The notes below the pieces were generated by a model that did not search any database, was not told the origin of the DNA, and saw only the letters and a list, made by a program, of their open reading frames with translations. This document shows positions 56,600 to 64,000 of a stretch of 64,000 bases of DNA, piece after piece; position 1 is the stretch's first letter; each line of letters starts with the position of its first letter. The position numbers were made by a program, and so were the translations under genes. The DNA is from Paraburkholderia sp. BL21I4N1 (GTDB lineage Bacteria > Pseudomonadota > Gammaproteobacteria > Burkholderiales > Burkholderiaceae), in NCBI RefSeq assembly GCF_002973525.1, contig NZ_PVEN01000003.1:1-64000 (forward strand), read 5' to 3'.

Positions 56600-56827
56600 T
56601 TGACTTGGCAGTCTCAGTTTCTGGGCTACGCATCGGCGCTGTCCGATGGGCCGGCGGCGTACATTCTGTGGACTATCGGAACGTTGACCCTGTTGACGTG
56701 GCTCGCCGGCTTGAAAACTCACGTGCGAGGGAATCGGTGGTACCGGGTTTTGCAAGCCGTCGCACTATTGGCCCTGCCGCTCCTGCTGCTTGTTGGCATG
56801 GCAGCTTCCATGATGCCGTCGGCTTAG
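56600..56827 (+). CDS. small 75-residue two-helix membrane protein, unknown
   Basis: TTG-initiated frame with GGAG eight bases upstream. It encodes two hydrophobic segments (PAAYILWTIGTLTLLTWLAG and VLQAVALLALPLLLLVGMAA) joined by a basic loop KTHVRGNRWYR, consistent with a small inner-membrane hairpin. I do not recognise a family. It is isolated between glyQ and the converging glutamate-synthase-like gene. The hydrophobic pattern and the following hairpin favour a gene, but the TTG start lowers confidence. Confidence 0.5.
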   Translation: MTWQSQFLGYASALSDGPAAYILWTIGTLTLLTWLAGLKTHVRGNRWYRVLQAVALLALPLLLLVGMAASMMPSA

Positions 56828-56870
56828 TCGGGTGGACGGAATTCGCTGCTCAGACGGAAGCCGTTTTCAA

Positions 56871-56908
56871 AATGACGAAGGGCCGCTCTTCTGCGGCCCT
56901 TCGTCATT
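56871..56908. terminator. strong inverted repeat between convergent genes, possible terminator
   Basis: A perfect 16-bp stem AATGACGAAGGGCCGC (56871-56886 with 56893-56908) and a six-base loop TCTTCT. No long T-run follows on either strand, so it is a probable but not canonical terminator. Confidence 0.6.
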
Positions 56909-56935
56909 AATCAGCTATCAGCGCTTGCGACTCAA

Positions 56936-58546
56936 TTAGGTCGCCGCCAACTCCACCTTCGGCGAAAACGAATCGCTCTGCGCCAGCGGCCAGTACTTCT
57001 CGAACAGCGAATAACGGTAATTGCCGTTCACTAGATCGTTCGGTTCCAGATACTTCAGCAGATCCGACATTAACCGCACCTCATGCGACGACACCCGCCG
57101 CACGATGTGATGCGCGCGCAGTTCCGCCGGATGCTTCAAGCCCGCGGCCTGAATGATTTCCTTCAACGCGTGCAGCGTGTTGTGATGGAAGTTGAACACG
57201 CGATCGGCCTTGTCCGGCACGACCAGCGCGCGCTGACGCACGGGGTCCTGCGTCGCGACGCCGGTCGGGCACCGGCCCGTGTGGCAGGTCTGCGCCTGAA
57301 TGCAGCCCACCGCGAACATGAAGCCGCGCGCCGCGTTCACCCAATCCGCGCCGATCGCCAGCGTGCGGGTGATGTCGAACGCGGTGATCATCTTGCCGCT
57401 CGCGCCGATGCGAATGCGCTGCCGCAAGCCGATCCCGACCAGCGTGTTATGCACCAGCAGCAAGCCTTCCTGCAACGGCACGCCAACGTGATCGGTGAAC
57501 TCCAGCGGCGCCGCGCCGGTGCCGCCCTCGGCGCCGTCCACGACGATGAAGTCCGGCAGAATCCCCGTCTCCAGCATCGCCTTCGCAATGCCGAAGAATT
57601 CCCACGGATGCCCGATGCACAACTTGAACCCAGTTGGCTTGCCGCCCGACAGCGTGCGCAGACGGTCGACGAATTCGAGCAGCCCGCGCGGCGTCGAAAA
57701 CTCGGAATGCGTGGCCGGTGAGATGCAGTCGCGGCCCATCGGCACGCCGCGCGTCTCGGCGATTTCCGGCGTGATCTTGGCGGCCGGCAGCACGCCGCCG
57801 TGACCCGGCTTCGCGCCTTGCGACAGCTTCACTTCGATCATCTTCACTTGCGGCTCGGCGGCCTGCTTTGCGAATTTTTCCGCGCTGAAGGTGCCGTCGT
57901 CGTTACGGCAGCCGAAGTAGCCCGACGCGATTTCCCAGATGATGTCGCCGCCGTGCTCGCGGTGATACTTCGACATGGAGCCTTCGCCGGTGTCGTGCGC
58001 GAAGTTGCCTTTCTTCGCGCCGAGGTTCAGCGCCATGATCGCATTCGCCGACAGCGAGCCGAAGCTCATGGCCGAGACGTTGAAGATCGACATCGAATAC
58101 GGTTTCGCACGGTCCGGTCCGACCACGACGCGGAAGTCGTGATTCTCGAGCGTGGTGGGCGCGAGCGAGTGGCTGATCCATTCGTGCGCGACCGCTTTGA
58201 CGTCGAGTTCGGTGCCGTACGGGCGGCTGTCCACGTCGTTCTTCGCGCGCTGATAGACGATGCTGCGTTGGGCCCGCGAGAACGGTTTCTCGTCGGTATC
58301 GTCTTCGACGAAATACTGGCGGATTTCCGGGCGGATGAATTCGAACAGGAAGCGGAAATGCCCCCACAGCGGATAGTTGCGCAGAATCGCGTGGCGCTGC
58401 TGGTTCAGGTCGAACAGGCCGAGCGCGACGAGCGCGAGCGGCACGACCAGCCAGAACCACGAAATGTATTGCGTCGCGCCGAGCGCCGCGCAGACGGCGA
58501 GCAGCACGACTGCGCACCACATGGCCAGATAACGTCGAGAAAACAT
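56936..58546 (-). CDS. membrane-anchored FMN-binding glutamate synthase domain protein
   Basis: A 536-residue protein with two N-terminal membrane helices (YLAMWCAVVLLAVCAALGAT and ISWFWLVVPLALVALGLFDL) and a glutamate-synthase-like FMN domain: SIFNVSAMSFGSLSANAIMA, KLSQGAKPGHGGVLPAAKIT, IVVDGAEGGTGAAPLEFTDH and the 3Fe-4S-type cysteines in CIQAQTCHTGRCPTGVA. It lacks the glutaminase domain and a small-subunit partner, so it is not a complete GltB; the reaction is unknown. The ATG at 58546 follows GGAG; a longer start at 58603 adds a basic non-hydrophobic extension. Confidence 0.88.
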   Translation of the reverse strand: MFSRRYLAMWCAVVLLAVCAALGATQYISWFWLVVPLALVALGLFDLNQQRHAILRNYPLWGHFRFLFEFIRPEIRQYFVEDDTDEKPFSRAQRSIVYQRAKNDVDSRPYGTELDVKAVAHEWISHSLAPTTLENHDFRVVVGPDRAKPYSMSIFNVSAMSFGSLSANAIMALNLGAKKGNFAHDTGEGSMSKYHREHGGDIIWEIASGYFGCRNDDGTFSAEKFAKQAAEPQVKMIEVKLSQGAKPGHGGVLPAAKITPEIAETRGVPMGRDCISPATHSEFSTPRGLLEFVDRLRTLSGGKPTGFKLCIGHPWEFFGIAKAMLETGILPDFIVVDGAEGGTGAAPLEFTDHVGVPLQEGLLLVHNTLVGIGLRQRIRIGASGKMITAFDITRTLAIGADWVNAARGFMFAVGCIQAQTCHTGRCPTGVATQDPVRQRALVVPDKADRVFNFHHNTLHALKEIIQAAGLKHPAELRAHHIVRRVSSHEVRLMSDLLKYLEPNDLVNGNYRYSLFEKYWPLAQSDSFSPKVELAAT

Positions 58547-58677
58547 GGGGACTCCAGTGCAGTGGGGATCGTCACGGCGGGATCGCCGACGCTGTCGGCG
58601 CAAGCGGAACCGCCGCGAAAGGGAACGAACGACTGCTTGTTATGGTGAAGCTAGCTGCGACTGCCTGAGCGCATCGC

Positions 58678-59823
58678 TCAGCGGGCGCTCAGCAGCGCCG
58701 CTTTCTGCGGCTGACGCGCGATGGGCTGCCCGGTCACCGCGTGTTCAATGATGCCGCCGCCGAGGCAAACGTCGCCATCGTAAAGCACCGCGGATTGCCC
58801 CGGTGTGACAGCCCATTGCGCCTCGGCGAAATTCAGCTCGAACAGGCCTGGTCCGACGTTCGCGTTACCGAACGTGCAGGCCGCGTCCGCTTGCCGGTAA
58901 CGGGTTTTCGCGCCGCACGCGAAGCCGTCCGCCGGCGGTTCGCCCGCGACCCAGCTCGTGTTGCCCGCGCTCAGCGTATGGCTCAGCAGCCACGCATGAT
59001 CGTGCCCCTGCGCGACATACAGCGTGTTCGACGGAATATCCTTGCCGGCCACGAACCACGGTTCGCCGCTGCCCTCCTTGCTGCCGCCCAAGCCAATGCC
59101 CTTGCGTTGCCCGAACGTGTAGAACGCGAGGCCGATGTGTTCGCCGACCACTTTGCCGTCGGTTGTTTTCATCGGGCCGGGTTGCGTGGGCAGGTAGCGG
59201 TTCAGAAAGTCGCGGAACGGCCGTTCGCCGATGAAGCAGATGCCGGTCGAGTCTTTCTTCTTCGCATTCGGCAGCGCGATCTGTTCGGCGATTTCGCGGA
59301 CCCGGGTCTTCGGCATCTCGCCCAACGGAAACAGCGTCTTCGACAATTGCGCCTGATTCAGCCGATGCAGAAAGTACGACTGGTCTTTCGTATGGTCGAA
59401 CGCTTTCAGCAGTTCGAAGCGGCCGTCGTTCTCGCGCACGCGGGCGTAGTGGCCGGTCGCGATGGTTTCCGCGCCGAGCGACATGGCGTGGTCGAGGAAG
59501 GCCTTGAACTTGATTTCGGCATTGCACAGCACGTCGGGGTTCGGCGTGCGGCCGGCCGAGTATTCGCGCAGGAATTCGGCGAACACGCGGTCTTTGTATT
59601 CGGAGGCGAAGTTGACCGCTTCGACGTCGATGCCGATCACGTCCGCCACCGACACCACGTCGATCCAGTCCTGACGCGTCGAGCAGTATTCGCTGTCGTC
59701 GTCGTCTTCCCAGTTTTTCATGAACAGGCCGACCACGTCGTAGCCCTGTTCCTTCAGCAGCCACGCGGTAACCGACGAATCGACGCCGCCCGACATGCCT
59801 ACTACGACTTTCTGCTTGCTCAT
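58678..59823 (-). CDS. mnmA: tRNA 2-thiouridylase MnmA
   Basis: A 381-residue enzyme that thiolates uridine 34 of tRNA-Glu, -Gln and -Lys. The PP-loop ATPase motif is [20 protein letters not shown]; the catalytic cysteines are in [14 protein letters not shown] and [31 protein letters not shown] lies in the central domain and ALLSAR ends the chain. It lies upstream of the glutamate-synthase-like gene on the same strand and downstream of a Nudix gene; all three may be independently expressed. Confidence 0.97.
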   Translation of the reverse strand: MSKQKVVVGMSGGVDSSVTAWLLKEQGYDVVGLFMKNWEDDDDSEYCSTRQDWIDVVSVADVIGIDVEAVNFASEYKDRVFAEFLREYSAGRTPNPDVLCNAEIKFKAFLDHAMSLGAETIATGHYARVRENDGRFELLKAFDHTKDQSYFLHRLNQAQLSKTLFPLGEMPKTRVREIAEQIALPNAKKKDSTGICFIGERPFRDFLNRYLPTQPGPMKTTDGKVVGEHIGLAFYTFGQRKGIGLGGSKEGSGEPWFVAGKDIPSNTLYVAQGHDHAWLLSHTLSAGNTSWVAGEPPADGFACGAKTRYRQADAACTFGNANVGPGLFELNFAEAQWAVTPGQSAVLYDGDVCLGGGIIEHAVTGQPIARQPQKAALLSAR

Positions 59824-59947
59824 AAGATGCTCACTGGGTACCGCGGGACTTCGTTGGATTGTGGGTTGGCCGCTCGTGACGGCGCTGACCGCTTACCGGG
59901 ATTGCTTGCCGCCGCGCTTTTGTCAGCGCTTGAGCCTGCCACCTTTG

Positions 59948-60430
59948 CTATGCCTGCTTACGCCCGACCGAATGCGTGTGCACGAAATCGAGCGGAAAAC
60001 GCCGGCCCGCGAGGTAATCGTCGACGCACTGCATGACCAGCGGCGTGCGATGCCGCTCGGGACAGGCGCGCAATTCGTCCGCGCTCATCCACAGCGTGCG
60101 GACAATGTCGGTGTCGAGCGCGCGCGCCGGGTCCGGTTCGCCGCTCGTGCCGCAGTAGGTGAAGCGCAGATAGGTCACGCCTTCGCTACCGGGCCGCTCG
60201 AAATGCGTCATGTACATGCCGACCAGCGCCTCGGGTGCGAATGGGTGGGCGGTTTCTTCGAGCGTTTCGCGGAGCACCGCCTCCAGCAGCGTTTCACCCG
60301 CCTCCAGATGGCCGGCGGGCTGGTTCAGGCGCAGGCCGTCGACGGTATGTTCCTCGACCAGCAGGAAACGCCCGTCACGCTCGACAATCGCCGCAACGGT
60401 GACGTGCGGCAGCCAGGATTCCGGTTTCAT
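59948..60430 (-). CDS. Nudix hydrolase, NudJ-like phosphatase
   Basis: A 160-residue Nudix hydrolase: WLPHVTVAAIVERDGRFLLV opens the domain, RLNQPAGHLEAGETLLEAVL and RETLEETA form the Nudix box (the final Gly is Thr). The NQPAGHLE context and FLLVEE with a C-terminal MQCVDDYLAGRRFPL are typical of NudJ/YmfB, which hydrolyse thiamine pyrophosphate precursors and nucleoside tri- and diphosphates. In E. coli nudJ lies next to mnmA, and here too it is directly upstream of mnmA on the same strand (124 bp gap). Confidence 0.9.
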   Translation of the reverse strand: MKPESWLPHVTVAAIVERDGRFLLVEEHTVDGLRLNQPAGHLEAGETLLEAVLRETLEETAHPFAPEALVGMYMTHFERPGSEGVTYLRFTYCGTSGEPDPARALDTDIVRTLWMSADELRACPERHRTPLVMQCVDDYLAGRRFPLDFVHTHSVGRKQA

Positions 60431-60712
60431 GGGTGCGCATTTTACCGTTTATGGGCTTGGGCTGCCGGGAAGCGGGTCGGGCGGCAACCGGCATTCTGTC
60501 GGGCGGCAATGGGTCGCGTCTGGCTGACGGCGAGCCCGGCCCACGCGTCACGGCACGATGCAGCCCGCATCCGCCTGGGCCCCCGCATTGTCCCCGATTT
60601 CGACGCGGCTTCGGTTTCGGTTAAAGTGGGGCGTTAGCCGTTGCACTTGCAAGCCGGCGTGCCTCGTCGGCCGAACTGTCGTCAGTCAACAGGAAGTCGA
60701 GGAGGAACAACG

Positions 60713-61855
60713 ATGCACATCGGAGTGCCAGCCGAGACGCGCGCGCACGAAACCCGCGTCGCCGCGACGCCCGAAACGGTCAAGAAGTATGTGACCCAGG
60801 GCCACCGGGTCACGATCCAGAGCGGCGCCGGCACCGGCGCGAGCTTTCCTGACGAAGCCTTTACGGCGGCCGGCGCGGAAATCGTCGACGCCGCCACGGC
60901 ATTCGGCGCCGACCTCGTTCTCAAAGTCCAGTCCCCAACCGAGGCCGAACTGCCGCTGCTCAAGCGCGGCGCGACGCTGGTCGGCATGCTCGATCCATTT
61001 AATGCCGAAAACGCCGCCAGCCTGGCTGGGGCCGGCGTGACCGCGTTCGCTCTGGAAGCCGCGCCGCGCACCACGCGCGCGCAGAGTCTCGACGTGCTGT
61101 CGTCGCAGGCGAACATCGCCGGGTACAAGGCAGTGTTGCTGGCGGCGACACTCTATCCCCGCTTCATGCCGATGCTGATGACGGCGGCCGGCACCGTGAA
61201 AGCGGCGCGCGTGCTGATTCTCGGCGCGGGCGTGGCGGGTTTGCAGGCGATCGCGACCGCCAAGCGCCTGGGCGCGGTGATCGAAGCGTCGGACGTGCGG
61301 CCGGCGGTGAAAGAGCAGATCGAATCGCTCGGCGCCAAGTTTCTCGACGTGCCCTATGAAACCGACGAGGAGCGCGAAGCCGCGCAAGGCGTCGGCGGTT
61401 ACGCGCGGCCGATGCCGGCGTCGTGGCTCTCACGTCAATCGGCGCTCGTGCATGAACGCGCGAAGCAGGCCGACGTGGTGATCTCCACCGCGCTGATTCC
61501 AGGCCGCGCCGCGCCAACGCTGATCTCGGTGGAAACCGTGCAGGCGATGAAACCCGGCTCCGTGCTGGTGGACCTTGCCGCTGGACGCGGCGCGGAATAC
61601 GAAGGCCAGCGCGGCGGCAACTGCCCGTTGACCGTGACGGATCAGGTGGTCGTCAAACATGGCGTGCAGATCGTCGGCTATACGAATCTGGCGTCGATGG
61701 TGCCCGCCGACGCGTCATCGCTCTACGCGCGCAACCTGCTCGACTTCCTGAAGCTGATCGTCACGAAGGAAGGCACGTTGAATATCGATCTCGCGGACGA
61801 CATCGTCGCGGCCACGCTGCTGGCCCGCGACGGCGAAGTCACGCGCAAGACCTGA
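60713..61855 (+). CDS. pntAa: NAD(P) transhydrogenase subunit alpha part 1
   Basis: A 380-residue NAD(H)-binding domain I of the proton-translocating transhydrogenase, cytoplasmic. It opens [20 protein letters not shown], has [20 protein letters not shown], the Rossmann motif [20 protein letters not shown] (about 163) and [20 protein letters not shown], and ends after [20 protein letters not shown]. The membrane part is a separate gene (pntAb), the split form common in proteobacteria. GGAGGAA precedes the ATG at 60713; the longer frame from 60641 is rejected. Confidence 0.96.
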   Translation: MHIGVPAETRAHETRVAATPETVKKYVTQGHRVTIQSGAGTGASFPDEAFTAAGAEIVDAATAFGADLVLKVQSPTEAELPLLKRGATLVGMLDPFNAENAASLAGAGVTAFALEAAPRTTRAQSLDVLSSQANIAGYKAVLLAATLYPRFMPMLMTAAGTVKAARVLILGAGVAGLQAIATAKRLGAVIEASDVRPAVKEQIESLGAKFLDVPYETDEEREAAQGVGGYARPMPASWLSRQSALVHERAKQADVVISTALIPGRAAPTLISVETVQAMKPGSVLVDLAAGRGAEYEGQRGGNCPLTVTDQVVVKHGVQIVGYTNLASMVPADASSLYARNLLDFLKLIVTKEGTLNIDLADDIVAATLLARDGEVTRKT

Positions 61856-61880
61856 CGCAAACTACCTAAGGAGAACGGCG

Positions 61881-62213
61881 ATGGAAGTCATCAACCACAC
61901 CGTCATCAACCTGATCATCTTCGTGCTGGCGATTTACGTCGGCTACCACGTCGTCTGGAACGTCACGCCCGCGCTGCATACGCCGCTGATGGCCGTGACC
62001 AACGCGATCTCGGCGATCGTAATCGTCGGCGCGATGCTCGCCGCGGGGCTCACGTTAGGCACGCCGGGCAAATTCTTCGGCACGCTCGCCGTCGCGCTCG
62101 CGGCGGTCAACGTGTTCGGCGGCTTTCTCGTCACGAGGCGAATGCTGGAGATGTTCCGCAAGAAAGAGCCGAAGAAGCTCGCTGCAGCCAAGACGGCCAA
62201 GGAGAACGCGTAA
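61881..62213 (+). CDS. pntAb: NAD(P) transhydrogenase subunit alpha part 2
   Basis: A 110-residue membrane subunit with three helices: [40 protein letters not shown] and [20 protein letters not shown], then a basic cytoplasmic tail ([19 protein letters not shown]). These match the first membrane helices of the transhydrogenase. It begins 25 bp after pntAa with an AAGGAG ribosome site, and its TAA overlaps the pntB ATG. Confidence 0.95.
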   Translation: MEVINHTVINLIIFVLAIYVGYHVVWNVTPALHTPLMAVTNAISAIVIVGAMLAAGLTLGTPGKFFGTLAVALAAVNVFGGFLVTRRMLEMFRKKEPKKLAAAKTAKENA

Positions 62214-63667
62214 TGAGCCTGAATGTCGTCACGCTGCTTTATCTGGTTGCGTCCGTTTGTTTCATTCAGGCGCTCAAGGGGCTGTCGAATCCGAAGACGG
62301 CGCGCATCGGCAATACCTTCGGCATGGTCGGGATGGCGATCGCGATCGTCACGACCCTCGCGCTGATCGTCAAGCAGGCGAATGCGCTTGGCTCGAATCT
62401 GGGGTTGGGGCTCGGTTTGCTGCTGGTTGCGCTGGTGATCGGCGGTGCGATCGGCGCGTTCGTCGCGGCGCGCGTCGAGATGACCAAGATGCCGGAACTG
62501 GTCGCGGCCATGCACTCGCTGATCGGTCTCGCGGCCGTGTGCATTGCGTATGCGGTGGTGTCGGAGCCGTCGGCGTTCGGTCTCGTCGATCCGGACAATA
62601 TGACGCCGGGTTTCCTGCCTTATGGCAATCGGGTCGAACTGTTTATCGGCACGTTCGTCGGCGCGATTACGTTCTCCGGGTCGGTGATCGCGTTCGGCAA
62701 GCTGTCGGGCAAGTACAAGTTCCGCTTGTTCCAGGGCGCGCCGGTGGTGTATGGCGGACAGCATCTGATCAACCTGATGCTCGCACTCGCGATGCTCGGC
62801 TTCGGCATCATCTTCTTCCTCACGCAGTCGTGGTTGCCGTTCATCATCATGACGGTGATCGCGTTCGTGCTCGGCGTGCTGATCATCATTCCGATCGGCG
62901 GCGCGGATATGCCGGTGGTCGTGTCGATGCTGAACTCGTATTCGGGCTGGGCGGCGGCGGGCATTGGCTTCTCGCTGAACAATCCGATGCTGATTATCGC
63001 GGGCTCGCTGGTGGGATCGTCGGGTGCGATTCTGTCGTACATCATGTGTCGCGCGATGAACCGGTCGTTCTTCAATGTGATTCTCGGCGGCTTCGGCAAT
63101 GAAGCCGGCGCGGCGGCGGCGGGTGGATCGGCGGAACAGCGTCCGGTGAAATCCGGCTCGGCCGACGATGCCTCGTTCATGCTCGGCAATGCGGAAACGG
63201 TGGTGATCGTGCCGGGTTATGGGCTGGCGGTGGCGCGTGCGCAGCATGCGTTGAAGGAGCTGACCGACAAGCTGGTCGAGAAAGGCATCGATGTGAAGTA
63301 CGCGATTCACCCGGTGGCCGGACGGATGCCGGGGCACATGAACGTGCTGCTCGCCGAAGCCGAAGTGCCCTACGACATGGTGTTCGAAATGGACGACATC
63401 AACGGCGAGTTCGGGCAGGTCGACGTGGTGCTGGTGCTCGGCGCGAACGACGTGGTGAATCCGGCGGCGAAGACCGATCCGAAGTCGGTGATTGCGGGCA
63501 TGCCGATTATCGAGGCGTATAAGGCGCGCACGGTCATCGTGAATAAACGGTCGATGGCGGCGGGATATGCCGGGCTCGACAACGATCTGTTCTACATGGA
63601 CAAGACGATGATGGTGTTCGGGGATGCGAAGAAGGTGATCGAGGATATGGTGAAGGCGGTGGAATAA
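62213..63667 (+). CDS. pntB: NAD(P) transhydrogenase subunit beta
   Basis: A 484-residue beta subunit: an N-terminal block of about eight membrane helices (proton channel) and the C-terminal NADP(H)-binding domain III with VVIVPGYGLAVARAQHALKE, FAIHPVAGRMPGHMNVLLAE-like YAIHPVAGRMPGHMNVL, DVVLVLGANDVVNPAAKTDP and KRSMAAGYAGLDNDLFY. The complex couples NADH to NADPH hydride transfer with the proton gradient. The overlapping TAATG with pntAb implies translational coupling. A terminator follows. Confidence 0.96.
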   Translation: MSLNVVTLLYLVASVCFIQALKGLSNPKTARIGNTFGMVGMAIAIVTTLALIVKQANALGSNLGLGLGLLLVALVIGGAIGAFVAARVEMTKMPELVAAMHSLIGLAAVCIAYAVVSEPSAFGLVDPDNMTPGFLPYGNRVELFIGTFVGAITFSGSVIAFGKLSGKYKFRLFQGAPVVYGGQHLINLMLALAMLGFGIIFFLTQSWLPFIIMTVIAFVLGVLIIIPIGGADMPVVVSMLNSYSGWAAAGIGFSLNNPMLIIAGSLVGSSGAILSYIMCRAMNRSFFNVILGGFGNEAGAAAAGGSAEQRPVKSGSADDASFMLGNAETVVIVPGYGLAVARAQHALKELTDKLVEKGIDVKYAIHPVAGRMPGHMNVLLAEAEVPYDMVFEMDDINGEFGQVDVVLVLGANDVVNPAAKTDPKSVIAGMPIIEAYKARTVIVNKRSMAAGYAGLDNDLFYMDKTMMVFGDAKKVIEDMVKAVE

Positions 63668-63679
63668 CTCGGCGTGATG

Positions 63680-63721
63680 AATTCGCGGCCTGCCAGGCAG
63701 GGGGCTGCGAATTTGGTTTTT
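63680..63721 (+). terminator. rho-independent terminator after pntB
   Basis: AATTCGCGGCC (63680-63690) pairs with GGCTGCGAATT (63703-63713) through one G-U pair, followed by TTGGTTTTT. It lies between pntB and the converging WYL gene. Confidence 0.65.
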
Positions 63722-63729
63722 GTCGATCT

Positions 63730-64000
63730 CTACCGCGGCTTCGCATTCACATGCCGCATCAAATCCGCAAGCCGTTTGCCTTCCTGATCCGGATACGGTT
63801 CGAGCATCTGAAGGTTCTGCATCTTCTCCAGACTGAAATTGCGAAAATCGCTGCGCAATTCGCACCATGCGCCCAGCGTCCAGCGCGCACCCCAATACGC
63901 GAGCGCGAGCGGCCACACGCGTCGCTCGCTCGCCGCGCCGCTCGCATCGGTATAGGCAAAGCCCACCACATGCCGCGTGTCGATCGCGCGATGCAGCGCG
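63730..64000 (-). CDS. WYL-domain (YafY-type) transcriptional regulator, C-terminal fragment
   Basis: The reading frame is open to the window edge: ALHRAIDTRHVVGFAYTDAS leads into RRVWPLALAYWGARWTLGAW and CELRSDFRNFSLEKMQNLQM, then a short tail. This is the C-terminal half of a WYL domain (the WPLALxY-type ligand-binding segment and the CExRxDFRxF segment). YafY-type regulators carry an N-terminal HTH, here outside the window. The ATG/GTG at 63969 is internal, not a start. The N-terminus cannot be judged. Confidence 0.85.
   Translation of the reverse strand, partial: ALHRAIDTRHVVGFAYTDASGAASERRVWPLALAYWGARWTLGAWCELRSDFRNFSLEKMQNLQMLEPYPDQEGKRLADLMRHVNAKPR

Noticed and set aside
61943..63916. 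Minus-strand open frame of about 650 codons opposite pntAb-pntB
   Set aside because: His/Arg-rich shadow frame over the transhydrogenase genes.
1..64000. tRNA, rRNA, CRISPR array, insertion sequence, prophage or defence system
   Set aside because: Looked for cloverleaf-like segments, regularly spaced direct repeats, transposase or integrase motifs and toxin-antitoxin pairs by eye; none supported.

Overview
The window is a GC-rich chromosomal segment of a betaproteobacterium of the order Burkholderiales, most likely Paraburkholderia or a close relative. The support is the high GC content with mirror reading frames on the opposite strand, gene orders typical of that group (ubiE-ubiJ-ubiB, fmdB-DUF502-aspS-nudB, lptD-surA-pdxA-rsmA, glyQ-glyS-gmhB-plsC), a DUF4148-type small secreted protein and a Porin_4-type porin. 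Almost all of it is ordinary core genome. I see no tRNA, rRNA, insertion sequence, phage or CRISPR array.

Layout. 1-818: 5' part of threonine deaminase ilvA (minus), cut by the window edge. 1323-12559: a giant FAD/Fe-S oxidoreductase, a HIT protein, a DUF971 protein, ubiE, a Tim44-like membrane protein, ubiJ, ubiB (ubiquinone synthesis), a TPMT-like methyltransferase, an FmdB zinc ribbon and a DUF502 membrane protein. 12623-18229: aspS, nudB, a clsB-like phospholipase D and a TPR/glycosyltransferase-like protein. 18505-25669: a fatty-acid beta-oxidation operon in which a TetR regulator precedes an acyl-CoA dehydrogenase, a FadN-type dehydrogenase/hydratase, a thiolase and a crotonase that looks like an enoyl-CoA isomerase. 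A perfect palindrome matching the PsrA half-site pattern lies upstream of tetR. 25727-27789: fdhD with two small downstream genes of unknown function (minus) and a divergent nitrate-reductase-associated protein. 27972-31082: a PAS-PAS-LOV-like-GGDEF-EAL protein. 31146-36055: GST, LysR regulator, DUF4148 protein, thioesterase and an Atm1-type ABC exporter, followed by a 27-bp tandem repeat.

36208-44095: peptidoglycan-recycling genes amgK-murU (minus) diverge from the lptD-surA-pdxA-rsmA operon (outer-membrane assembly, vitamin B6, ribosome). 44116-50724: an EamA exporter, a porin, a classical autotransporter (minus), glyoxalase I and a SnoaL-like protein. 50811-56253: a minus-strand operon glyQ-glyS-gmhB-plsC-ygjP. 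56600-60430: a small membrane ORF, a membrane-anchored FMN glutamate-synthase-domain protein, mnmA and a Nudix hydrolase. 60713-63667: the three-subunit proton-translocating transhydrogenase pntAa-pntAb-pntB. 63730-64000: C-terminal end of a WYL-domain regulator, cut by the window edge.

The most interesting leads are: the LOV-like PAS domain with altered flavin-site residues; the complete fatty-acid operon with a candidate operator and split hydratase/isomerase chemistry; two small genes behind fdhD, one of them a 46-residue membrane protein; and the 27-bp tandem repeat between two convergent genes. I found no clearly new multi-gene system. All assignments rest on reading motifs by eye; no database search was run.
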